A program made the position numbers and the translations under genes. A stretch of 64,000 nucleotides of DNA from Ophiura sarsii (lineage: Eukaryota > Echinodermata > Ophiuroidea > Amphilepidida > Ophiuridae). The DNA is taken from positions 75,948,312 to 76,012,311 of the forward strand of contig CM069447.1 in the NCBI GenBank assembly GCA_035610835.1, in the 5' to 3' direction. A model generated the notes under the pieces. That model was not told where the DNA came from. It saw only the letters and a list, made by a program, of their open reading frames with translations, and did not search any database. Below, piece after piece: positions 44,691-54,035 of the stretch (its first letter is position 1; the number at the start of each line of letters is the position of its first letter).

Positions 44691-45413
44691 AGGGCAATAA
44701 CTTATTAACTACTTGCTAAAAAATAATCAAACTTCATCCAAAGAAATATTATTTAATGCCCTCTTATTTTAAATGATTGCCATTACCCAAAATTTAAAAG
44801 ACAGAAAAAAGAAAATGAGGCAACTTCAATGCCCTTTTTCTCAAAACGTCAAATTTCAAGATAGATTGTTTTTCCATGGAAGGGCCGCAGGGGATAGTGG
44901 ATACTCCAGTGCTTTCTTGAAGTAAACAATTATGCCATGCTTTGTTGAAGTGGCAAGAAGCTTTCCAATACATCTCGATTAGCTTCAATTACTTTGACTT
45001 TTCCATGTGCCTTCAGTTGAGCTTTTTACCACTATTTGAAAATAGATTGAGCTTGTTGCGCTTAAAAGGGTCATGAAACTTCACTTCTGCTGACTCGAGC
45101 CTGTCCTTTACAAAAGTTTTGTGTGCTGACTTGACATTTGGAAGAACTTTAAATATTCCATCCGCAATGTACCGGTATTCCAGAGTTCAGGTTGTACACC
45201 TAGCACATAAAGTCCCTCCTCAGGTGCTTTGAGGTTGACTAATTCAAAATATATAATCGGTACCAAAAATCTGAGATAAACATTAAATTAACAAATTTCT
45301 TCTCCGCAGTTTGATACCTCATTCAACAAAATCGAATGGATACTTTTAAAGTTATGTCGATTTCAATGACCGCGCATGCAACAGAAATGTTGCACTATAG
45401 TCGCACACATTTA

Positions 45414-46781
45414 CGAGGGGCATTCAGTAAATAATGAAAGTGATCATGGTATGGGATGCATGAGTGATTCTATTGAGGGATAATGTGATCAATACAAAGT
45501 ACGAACCTTTGTCTTTCAAACAATACACTTTTGGAATGTTAGATACCTTTGGTTATGTAATGTCATTAACATAAACACAATAGGTTTCAGACACTGACTG
45601 AAATCTGTCAATTATTTGGCTGGATATGTAATATGTTGAAAATGGGTTGATCGATACATTTGCGTATATCTCGGCAATGCAAGCATAAAAACAGATAACA
45701 CTTGGCACATAGTTAGAACACACACTTATCTCCGCTTGACATTATTTTTTAGACCTGAATTCCTTAACGCAAATAAGAAGGGACCATCTCAAATGCGCTT
45801 TTATTTAGCAAAATCCGCAATAATATACCTTTGAAAACAACAAAGGATAAAGAACAATGGAGGGATTATAATTTAGTACATTTGTGTGGGATGTAAAGCA
45901 ATAATAGTGGGGATTTCAGAAGGAGCTGTTCATAAAATTTCATCAAACCATTGAAATTATGTGACGATTACTTTAACAATACATATATAGTAGCTCTAAA
46001 GATAACAGTAATAAGAGAGGTTGTGGCAGCCATCTTTGATTGATACATTCATGTATATCTTTATTTTGACTATCACAATATTTAAACACATTGATTTAAG
46101 CATTTTTAATTATTTCTGATTAGAATTTGAAGGCACAGTAAGCTTTTATCTGGTAAATTTCTTGATTTTAGCCATTTGTGGCCCTGTTCAAAATGATCTG
46201 CCGTCTGCGCATGCGCACATTTTCTGCAGGTTTCATGCGAATAAGTTCAGAAAATTAGTTAACTATCATATGGAATCTCCCAAACTGATTAATTGCTTGG
46301 ATTTTTCATAAATTGTTTGATTTTCCGCAATATTAGTGATTCGCTGACTGGGCATTTTTCAATGAAAATTGGCTATTTGAAATACTGATATTTGTATACT
46401 TTTTATTCGATTGCCTCTCCTTACTTTTTACTCATATACTACATACATCAAATTACACAGGGATTTAAGTTATTGTCTTTTTATTATACTTACGTGAAAA
46501 AAATGGGATTTACCTGCTTCTGGTGTCATGTTATGCAATCTTCTTATCACATGTTTCATACAAATAATTCAAATTTCCCGCCAAATAACTGATTAAGTAG
46601 TGTCCCAAGTGTACTTACTTTGAGACAATGCTATGACGTCATAGTTCACACTTATAAATCCAAAACTGTACTGTTTGAAAGATAAAGGTTCATACTTTGT
46701 ATTGATCACATTATCCCCTCAATAGAATCACTCATGCATCCCATACCATGATCACTTTCATTATTTACTGAATGCCCCTCG
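45414..46781. mobile_element. Mariner-like non-autonomous element, copy B (complete, 1,368 bp)
   Basis: Terminal inverted repeats of about 130 nt start CGAGGGGCATTCAGTAAATA and include 'ggtatgggatgcatgagtgatt' and 'gtgatcaatacaaagta'. TA flanks both sides (45,412-45,413 and 46,782-46,783). The flanks are copies of the repeat starting TATAGTCGCACACA, and an uninterrupted version of the same site is at 49,161-49,170 (TTTAATATAC). This gives an empty-site proof of a TA duplication. No coding capacity. Copies A (26,484) and C (10,383) are incomplete relatives. Confidence 0.9.
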
Positions 46782-46783
46782 TA

Positions 46784-47366
46784 ATATACAGAGACAGCCT
46801 TAGTAATTAATGGCCAGTCCCTAATACACTTTTGTCTGACTTTATTTGCCGTCTATCAAATGTTGATTAGAAATCAATTAATACATATACGAACTCTAAT
46901 TGTTCTTCAACATTTTGTTTAACATCCATGAAAATAAATTGTAAAAATAACATGTTTTGACGTATATGTTGCCTAAGTATTGACTGACTAATCCCTAAAT
47001 GACGTAATTGATACTTGTAACTTTATGGGAATATTGACAATATACCCTACAATAATCGTGCAAAACCTCATTAGCATTGGGCATTTGGTTCTAAAGTTAT
47101 AGCCAAAAAACCAATCGCAGATGGTGAATTTAGGAAAATAATAGTTGGCACACTTGACGCAACTTATTACAAATATCCCTGTGCTCGCAATTGAGATCAG
47201 ACTTGGGACATAGCACTGTTTAATAGAAAGCAAAAGTCTCCCCCTTTCTTATATCCTTCCCCATCCCGCATCAATCAATGTTGGGGACCTACCATGGCTT
47301 CTGATAATATGACTCGGATCATCATTGCCTCCGGGGAGAGGGGCGGGTTTTTTCCGCAATTAAGAC
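46784..47366 (+). repeat. 600-bp dispersed repeat, copy 1
   Basis: From 'atatacagagacagccttag' to 'ccgcaattaagaca' this matches 49,166-49,774 almost base for base. Its left boundary word (TATAGTCGCACACATTTA) is at 45,396-45,413, displaced by the mariner-like insert. It lacks a short internal stretch ('tttcgctcagacaatcaag') present in copy 2. No coding capacity. Confidence 0.9.
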
Positions 47367-47977
47367 AAAGTATGCCAACCTTTTTTTTCTTGATTGTCTG
47401 AGTCATTTGCTAAAAAATCATCTGTGTTAAGTCTTTTGTCTATAACATGAGATTAAACAAAGTTTTCTTCACCAGATTTGGAGGACAGATAGGTTATAAC
47501 ACTGGTCACGTGTTCAAACAATATGCGTCAACGTACTTTTAGGGATCGGTCACTTTTAAATACGGAGGTATATTTTTCACTTAAAATGGCAGTGAAACTA
47601 TAGACATGACCAGTTATTTAAATTCAGATGGATGCTGGACCTCATATATCATCAGCTAAACGTTGAGAAAACATCTTCCTGTCGTTTATATATATCTCAA
47701 GACCAGTATCTATATCTATATATCTTAATACCAGTGTATATATAACTTAAAAATATAGACCCAACATGACATATGCCTGTTTTGTTTTGACGATAAATCA
47801 AAGTTGTCAAGCCATTACGCCCATTTATAAGAATGAGTACATCTGCACTCTTTCGGTACCAACATCAAGGACATTATGATTGTTCAAGAAATAGAAGACA
47901 CAATGATAGTGCTGATTAAAAACAAATAATGCAAATCATGATTGTTAGAAAAAAGAAGCAACAAATAAATCATTATC
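47367..47977. other. Stretch after dispersed repeat copy 1, no gene seen
   Basis: A 'cttgattgtctgag' word at about 47,390 matches, in inverted sense, the extra stretch of copy 2 at 49,517-49,535. Otherwise unremarkable. Confidence 0.45.
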
Positions 47978-47985
47978 GAATAGAA

Positions 47986-48056
47986 GCTTAGACAAGGATT
48001 CGAACCCGGGACAGCGGGGTGCAAGTCTCATATGTTAACCACTACACCAACCGGGC
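47986..48056 (-). tRNA. tRNA-derived segment (pseudo-tRNA), left copy
   Basis: On the minus strand: A box TGGTGTAGTGG, B box GGTTCGAATCC, 71 nt in all, with a D-arm 'gtagtggttaac' as in Val/Glu-type tRNAs. The acceptor and anticodon stems do not pair well, so it is most likely a SINE head or pseudogene. Confidence 0.55.
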
Positions 48057-48560
48057 GTGTGTGCATATTGTAACTGAATTTTACACTATCAATGCTCGTG
48101 TATTGTCATCGCAATGGTGAATCAATATCATCGGTTCACCATAAGAAATCATCAAATGTGTCATTGTTACGAAATACAGAACTGATTTTTCAATGGATAA
48201 GGGATTAGAGGACAAATACCGTTCGTATAGACCCTTTTTAAGCAAAGATTAAGCAACGCATACCTACCTTTCAACGGTGTACCATTGCTGAAATAATATA
48301 AATCTATAGTCATATATGATTTATTTATGCAGGGGTGAACCGTTAAAACATACCGCAGATGCGATTCATTTCTTCTAAAAGATAGCCTATGAGTTTCACA
48401 TTGTCCACTAAACACTAATCCATTGAGAAAAAAAAGTTTTGCATTTCATAATAATGAGAAATTTGATGGGTTGTAATGGTGTACCGTTGCAATGATTCAC
48501 CGCTGCAATAACAATGCACGTGTATTGATAGCGTATAATTCAATTACAACATGCACACAC

Positions 48561-48631
48561 GCCCGGTTGGTGTAGTGGTTAACATATGAGACTTCCACGC
48601 CGCGACCCCAGGTTCGAATCCTTGCCCAAGC
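48561..48631 (+). tRNA. tRNA-derived segment (pseudo-tRNA), right copy
   Basis: A box TGGTGTAGTGG at 48,568-48,578 and B box GGTTCGAATCC at 48,611-48,621, identical to the left copy, which suggests that the promoter boxes were conserved. Acceptor ends (GCCCGGT and CCCAAGC) do not pair. Confidence 0.55.
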
Positions 48632-48739
48632 TTCTATTTTTCTTCTTCTTGTGTGTGCCTCTAAGCTTATTTCTAAACGATCATAAAGTCCATTTTTTAA
48701 ATAATCGGCACGTTATCTTAGAGTTTTGTCTTCATGGCG

Positions 48740-49165
48740 CATTATTTGATATATGTGACTTTATTTATTTTCCATAATTTCATATTTAAATGCTAAGTAC
48801 ATATCGCGTCATCTTCTGAAGATAGTAATGTTTGCATGAACTATAACAATGACAAGGCCTATTATACACCTATAGTCGCACACAATTAACATACAGAGAC
48901 AGCGTTAGTAAATACTTACCAGTCCCTAATACACAAAGTGACTTTTCGTTCTTCTATCTTTGTTTGTATTAGCCATTCTGTTTATGTGGCTTTATTTATT
49001 TTGTAAATAAATGTTATTATGATTATTTTCCAGGATTATATATTTTAATGCTAGTAACATAACATGGCATCGTGTCGTTAATTACTATCTTCTGAAGATA
49101 GTAATGTTTGCATGAACTATAACAATTGCAAGGCCTATTATAGACCTATAGTCGCACACATTTAA
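48740..49165 (+). repeat. Local duplication ending in TATAGTCGCACACA
   Basis: Two adjacent units share 'gactttatttattttc', 'cttctgaagatagtaatgtttgcatgaactataacaa', 'aaggcctattata.acctatagtcgcacaca' (about 48,745-48,890 and 48,985-49,163). After the first comes a short third start of the 600-bp dispersed repeat ('acatacagagacagcgttagta', 48,890-48,950). A perfect palindrome ACTATCTTCTGAAGATAGT is at about 49,083. Confidence 0.75.
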
Positions 49166-49774
49166 TATACAGAGACAGCCTTAGTAATTAATGGCCAGTC
49201 CCTAATACACTTTTGTCTGACTTTATTTGCCGTCTATCAAATGTTGATTAGAAATCAATTAATACATATACGAACTCTAATTGTTCTTCAACATTTTGTT
49301 TAACATCCATGAAAATAAATTGTAAACATAACATGTTTTGACGTATATGTTGCCTAAGTATTGACTGACTAATCCCTAAATGACGTATTTGATACTTGTA
49401 ACTTTTTGAGAATGTTGACAATATACCCTACAATAATCGTGCAAAACCTCATTAGCATTGGGCATTTGGTTCTAAAGTTATAGCTAAAAAAACCAATCGC
49501 AGATGGTGAATTTAGGATTTCGCTCAGACAATCAAGGAAAATAATAGTTGGCACACTTGACGCAACTTATTACAAATATCCCTGTGCTCGCAATTGAGAT
49601 CAGACTTGGGACATGGCACTGTTTAATAGAAAAGCAAAAGTCTCCCCCTTTCTTATATCCTTCCCCATCCCCCATCAATCAATGTTGGGGGACCTACCAT
49701 GGCTTCTGATAATTATGACTCGGATCAACATTGCCTCCGGGGAGAGGGGCGGTTTTTTTTCCGTAATTAAGACA
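49166..49774 (+). repeat. 600-bp dispersed repeat, copy 2
   Basis: Near-identical to 46,784-47,366, in the same orientation, about 2.4 kb away. It has the extra 'tttcgctcagacaatcaag' near 49,517. The left side carries the uninterrupted TTTAATATAC site used to define the target duplication of the mariner-like copy B. Confidence 0.9.
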
Positions 49775-50248
49775 GTCTACGAGCATGCGTATCTTCGACG
49801 GTATATATCTCGAACATTTTGCTTGACCTTATATTTTTTGTTGTTTGCAGGACAGCCAAGACCATGATCTTCACACAAAATGCAGAGTTGAAGCAACCAG
49901 TTGTTTTATAAGCGAGAAAATGGCGTATAATTATGGTCCATTTTAGAATGGCTAACCGTGTATATAGGCCTAACCCAGGATTTGGAAGGGTCGTTTAAGG
50001 ATTGAGAAGCGTGTAAAGAAAGAGGAACTGCTGGAAATTATTGAGGTGCACAAATTATTAAATGAAGATTATCAAACAATATCAGTGCAAATGTTCTTCT
50101 TTGACCACTGTTGTGTGATTTTATAGTCGTTTTAGAGACTTCAAATAATTGATTAGAATTGCTTAGACCTAGGCTAGGACTGGGCAGTCTACACACATGC
50201 GTATCTTCGACGGTATATATCTCGAAAATTTCGCCTTGACGGATCGAT
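49775..50248 (+). repeat. Pair of 60-bp direct repeats
   Basis: 'cagtctac', 'catgcgtatcttcgacggta', 'tatatctcgaa' and 'ttgac' occur at 49,773-49,830 and again at 50,186-50,242. The 350 bp between hold no gene. This could be a solo duplication or ends of a small element with direct termini. Confidence 0.7.
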
Positions 50249-50292
50249 AGCCCGTCAATCCTGGCTATACACATACACAGAGAGACCCCAAT

Positions 50293-50516
50293 TGGTCCTT
50301 TCTTCTCGTGCTGTGTATTGGAAATGAGACTTTTGAATTTCTTTCTTTAAATGGTGCTAATTATGGTTCATCTTCGTTGTTAGGGGGCAAATTTGGTATC
50401 AAATTATGCCTAAAAGATTCATCTAAATGCCTATCTAGCCTGTTTGGTCAACAAAAAGAATTTGAATGTTACTCAAAGTGACATAAACAAAGTGTTTTAC
50501 TTTCTTTGTTGAACCC
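50293..50516 (+). mobile_element. Half copy of the 567-bp fold-back MITE
   Basis: 'ttaaatggtgct', 'tatggttcatcttcgttgttagggg', 'atcaaattatgcctaaaagattcat' and 'tttgttgaaccc' match the right arm of 16,120-16,686. It ends at GAACCC followed by TTTA, as the complete copy does. The left arm is missing. Confidence 0.8.
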
Positions 50517-51170
50517 TTTATAATAAACACGCACATTGCATATGAAAATATTCTTTTTGTGGCACATTTTATTCAAGCCTTATAATACATGAATAACGAT
50601 ACGTTGAGAATATCGTCTTGGGAATACAGTATTTTCTGGTAAGTGACAACATTGTTTTAACAAGTTTAAGTATTTGATAAAAAAATGATCAATTCCAATT
50701 TACAGACTGATAAAATGGCTTTTCATGCCATTCTAAAATGGTGACCAATAATGTTGCATTCCCACGATTATTTAAAGATTGTCCAACACTTAATTACTCC
50801 AGATTTGGCCTATTTATGTTGATTACAATGTAAACAGTTAACTATTTTAAGTGCTAATATAGCAATGCTACATTTTAATAACAAGCTATTTGGAATGAGT
50901 CTGTATACCCCTCATGGGTAACATGAGAAAATGGTATTTTATAATGGATTAAATTGCAACAGTGTGAAATTGGTGTAAAGGGTGTAACAAAAGTATATGT
51001 ACATGTATACCTAAGTCTTAACAATCATAGCATAATGGTATGCCCCTCTCGAACTGACTTATATAACATGCACCCGTAGGACTAAACTAATTGAAGCAAA
51101 AATACCTTTATACTAAACTATACCAAACGAATTTGTCCACAAAGCATTTTGTTTCACCATAGGGGGGTAG
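50517..51170. other. Non-coding stretch, no gene seen
   Basis: AT-rich, no repeat or gene recognised. Confidence 0.4.
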
Positions 51171-51260
51171 GGTCAAAAAAATTCGCACGGTCAAAAAAAT
51201 TCGCACGGTCACACATTTTCGCACGGTCACAAATTTTCGCACGGTCACAACATTTCGCAG
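51171..51260 (+). repeat. 18-bp minisatellite, five units
   Basis: GGTCAAAAAAATTCGCAC repeated about five times with drift of the middle (acacattttcgcac, acaaattttcgcac, acaacatttcgcag). Confidence 0.9.
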
Positions 51261-51364
51261 CCCAAAAAGCACAACAATCAAAAAATAATGCCCAATCCTC
51301 AGTGTTTTCGGCCTAGGCACTATTTTTTTTCCTTATGCGAATTTTTAGCGACCCGGTGCGACGA

Positions 51365-51431
51365 ATTTAGCGTCCCGATATTTGGAGCCAGGGGGGGCAA
51401 CTTGCCCCCCCCCCCGGTCGGTACGCCCCTG
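51365..51431 (+). mobile_element. hAT-type right end (single terminus)
   Basis: 'gccagggggggcaacttg', a run of C, then 'cggtcggTACGCCCCTG'. CAGGGGCGTA (here reversed) followed by a G-rich stretch is a typical hAT terminus. No left partner was found. Confidence 0.4.
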
Positions 51432-52844
51432 CGCAGGATGAGCGTCGCCAAAATGTCCGCCGAAGAGGCGGACAATATTTGATTACACTGACTAACTACA
51501 ACCCAACTGATTACAGTGGTTATTTTAAAGTATACAGGGGTTGCCGCGGGAAACAGGGTACACAACGGATCTAATTGATATTTGCAGTAGTGAAAATGTA
51601 ATCCACAACAGCAGAGCGCATGGATACTGTTGTTTTTGTTTGACACAGTCAGACAGCATGGGAGTGTGAATGGTGCAGCATCAGTGTACAATATTACAAT
51701 TCTTTGAGTTGTATCACTCTTACAGTGTGGTCGATATGAGAATTTGACATTGATGGCATAATATAACACAGTTCCACTCTCTAGGTTCTATTCATGACAC
51801 TATTATTAGGCATAGCACACACAACATTCAAATGATTGAGACATGTACAAAATTGGATTCAAATCAAAGATTGCAATGAAAGATTTATTTTCCAAAAAAA
51901 ATTATGACAATCGGTCAATGCATTCTTGTGGTACGGTGTTTTGAGATACTCGGAAAATGGCCGAAAACCTGCCAAAAACAGTAACAATGCCCACAAATAT
52001 AATTTATCAGGATTTAGAGAGCTCAATTTGTTAATAATGTAACATTCAAAACACCATTTACACATATTTCTTTAACAATTGAATATCTATATACCATGTT
52101 AAATTAAAAAATATGGTAAAATTATATTGCATTAAGCTAAAATAACCTAGTGAAATTGGTCATTTTGACCAGTTTTACTGACTGCAATCAAAAAAGTGAC
52201 TAAGTCCAGCTAATTAATATGCGTAAATGTTATAAATCCAGATGTGAATGGTGTATTGAAATCAAACTTGGCATTATGGCTAATTGTACGATACCCAATC
52301 TTTTAAACTATAATTTAGTTTCATAAGCTCATTAAATATGCAAATTAGCTAATTATCTATTCAAGTCATTGATATGCAAATGAGCAATGTCCGACAATTT
52401 TTTTCCCATCATAAGAGTGATCGGTAATAGATATGTAACATGTATACCCAATTTGATTGACAAATATTGATGGATTTAGAAATTAAACAAGCTTTTCCAT
52501 TTCTTAAATACCCATATTCAAATTCTCAGTCTTTTCCTCACAGGAGGCACTCAAAGGATGCAAAAACTGAGCATATCACTAAATTGATTGACGTGTTTAG
52601 TACAATATCTCAGGTTAGGTTTATTTAAATCGGCCCAATATATTCAAGTTCAGAGCCAATTTCAAAAATTGGTAAAAACAGTCATAACTAAAAAACCTGA
52701 TGATAAGTATTTATACCTGGATCAAGGTTATATAGTCCAAGGTCATGACTACCATATATGGCAAGCTCACTGCCCTACAATGAGTGCCTCTTGTGAGGAT
52801 AATTAATTTTATATAGGGATGTTTTTCAAAGTGGAGCTGCATAC
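51432..52844. other. Non-coding stretch, no gene seen
   Basis: A minus-strand frame at 51,320-51,769 crosses the C run and the hAT-like end and looks spurious. Nothing else is supported. Confidence 0.4.
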
Positions 52845-53090
52845 ATTATATGAAAAGATTGTTTTGCATAAGGGATTACAGACCACTCCTACATGTTACT
52901 CATTTTGCATGATTAATTAATCCAAATATTGTATGGCTGTCTTCATAACTTGGATTAGTGCATCCATGCACGCCAATTGAGGCAACAATACAAAACCACA
53001 TTCCACACCATCCATTCAATAATGCAAAATGAGTAACAGGTAGAAGTGGATGTAGGGCTTTATGCAACACAGCTTTTCATATGTTGTTGT
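52845..53090. mobile_element. Short fold-back (about 245 bp)
   Basis: 'atatgaaaagattgttttgcata' and 'cctacatgttactcattttgca' at the left are complemented by 'tgcaaaatgagtaacaggtag' and 'tgcaacacagcttttcatat' at the right. Arms are about 70 nt and imperfect. MITE-like. Confidence 0.65.
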
Positions 53091-53366
53091 TCACTGGTGT
53101 AATGCTCCCAGTGGCAGACTTTGTGTGTGAGCATTGTGCTATGCCTACTATTATAACCAGACGCAGAATCCCATAATTGCGTCACGGCTTCAAATTCAAC
53201 TGGCGGCGCTATGAAGGGAATGTATAGAATGTATGATGCATTGGGCTTATAAAGGATATAAAATAATATGGGCGAGACACGCAGGTTTCCAGGGCTCGTC
53301 TTTTTGAAGTTTTAAATTAATTATTTTCAAACTAGCACTCATGTTTTGACCCTTCATAATCATGAT
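53091..53366. other. Short stretch between fold-backs
   Basis: No gene or repeat recognised. Confidence 0.4.
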
Positions 53367-53815
53367 AATCAGTGAGCTTAGACCATTACAAATAATACTA
53401 TTAAATGTAATCTTTCGTAGTCGTTGAACAACGATAGTAACATGTACTATTGGCCAGCTCCCGGATGTAGACGTATCCAACTCGCAAAAGTATATTGGTC
53501 AATATATCGAAAAATGATGGAATGAAAGAAAAATTGCAATATCTTCCGTTTCCGTCGATAACTTTGTTCTTAAAGATTGTAACTTCCGGTTGAGAATATT
53601 TACCCTTTCCCTTATTTGGCTATAAAATCACTGATATCACTTTTTCTTTCGTTCCATTATTTTCGATATGTTGACCCATATACTTTTGCGTGGTGGATAC
53701 GTCTACATCCGGGAGCTGGCCAATAGTACATTATAATAGTGTCGTCCAACGACTACGAAAGATTAAATGTAATAGTATTGTATTTAATTGTCTAAACTTA
53801 CTGATAATAGTGTAC
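53367..53815. mobile_element. Fold-back element (about 450 bp) beside a hairpin array
   Basis: The left arm (53,367-53,540: 'atactattaaatgtaatctttcgtagtcgttg', 'ctattggccagctcccggatgtagacgtatcc', 'aaaagtatat.ggtcaatatatcgaaaa') is mirrored on the right (53,637-53,815). Identity is high around the central 'ggccagctcccggatgtagacg'. The loop is about 100 bp. Confidence 0.85.
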
Positions 53816-53859
53816 TTTTTAAACCAATCTTCGGAAAAAGTGTACTTTAGGTCCCAGAT

Positions 53860-54035
53860 AACTGGTATACCAGTATCGTCCAATACTGGAACATAATAGT
53901 TGCCAGTATCGCTCGATACTGGTACAATTTTACTGTTCCAGTATCGGTCGATACTGGAACGTATGTATGTCCCAGTATCGTCCGGTATTGGAACACTGAC
54001 TTTGTACCAGTGTTCCAATATCAATACTGTTCGAA
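53860..54035. repeat. Regularly spaced 20-bp hairpin array (period about 34 bp)
   Basis: Four 20-nt near-palindromes of form CCAGTATCG..CGATACTGG start at 53,870, 53,903, 53,938 and 53,972 with spacers of 13, 15 and 14 nt of differing sequence. A fifth, degenerate one follows near 54,006 and the first is preceded by ACTGGTATACCAGT. Positions 10-12 of each hairpin vary but the pairing is largely kept. Confidence 0.9.

Larger units (their letters stand above)
38240..44877 (+). mobile_element. Candidate 6.6-kb DNA transposon carrying a DUF7869-like gene
   Basis: The left end (ATGGAAAAACAATCTAACTT at 38,240) and the reverse complement of the right end (ATGGAAAAACAATCTATCTT, ending at 44,877) are near-perfect inverted repeats that extend, more loosely, to about 30 nt. 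Additional copies of TCTATGGAAAAACAATCTA in both orientations crowd the two subterminal regions (38,400-38,620 and 44,515-44,680). The element lies inside the HAFTGN relic gene, whose translation ends on one side and resumes on the other, so it is an insertion. The single gene inside reads outward to the right. The exact target duplication is ambiguous because TTCCAT occurs both in the flank and at the terminus. Two MITEs within its introns show that the copy is not recent. Confidence 0.7.
37178..45240 (-). pseudogene. Relic gene of a HAFTGN-motif family, split by a 6.6-kb insertion
   Basis: Two minus-strand parts occur in correct order. The upstream part (about 45,240-44,878) reads YIADGIFKVLPNVKSAHKTF, KFHDPFKRNKL, VIEANRDVLESF and HYPLRP. 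The downstream part (38,239-37,178) reads KSVLMDTLVENNS, TYEGLANKFFASIPK, APKVIIS, PRDFNKFLANGENKTR, LKCDGVYFS, then KLSDIDLTATQK, GFHAFTGNEYNSAFFRKGK, SLLPPCHQTLL and an acidic tail. I recall this order from an uncharacterised protein family seen in cnidarian and other invertebrate genomes. Frameshifts, an internal loss of roughly 80 residues next to a hAT-like scrap, and the large insert make it a pseudogene. Function of the family is unknown to me. Confidence 0.65.
47978..48646. mobile_element. Inverted pair of tRNA-headed repeats (fold-back, about 670 bp)
   Basis: Left and right ends are inverted copies of a unit starting GCTTCTATT and containing a tRNA-like segment, then 'gcacacacg', 'gaattataca', 'ctatcaat.c.cgtg.attg' and 'ggtgaatca'. 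Arms are at least about 230 nt. The central part contains further 'ggtgtaccattgc' and 'ggtgaaccgtta' words in both orientations. It looks like two SINE-type copies head to head, or a fold-back element built on one. Confidence 0.75.

Noticed and set aside
48561..48631. Functional tRNA gene
   Set aside because: Promoter boxes are good but the acceptor and anticodon stems do not pair; a SINE head or pseudo-tRNA is more likely.
51320..51769. 149-aa minus-strand frame
   Set aside because: It crosses a G run and a hAT-like end and has no recognisable motif or splice context.
53860..54035. CRISPR array
   Set aside because: Units are imperfect, spacers are only 13-15 nt, no cas-like gene is present, and the context is animal DNA.
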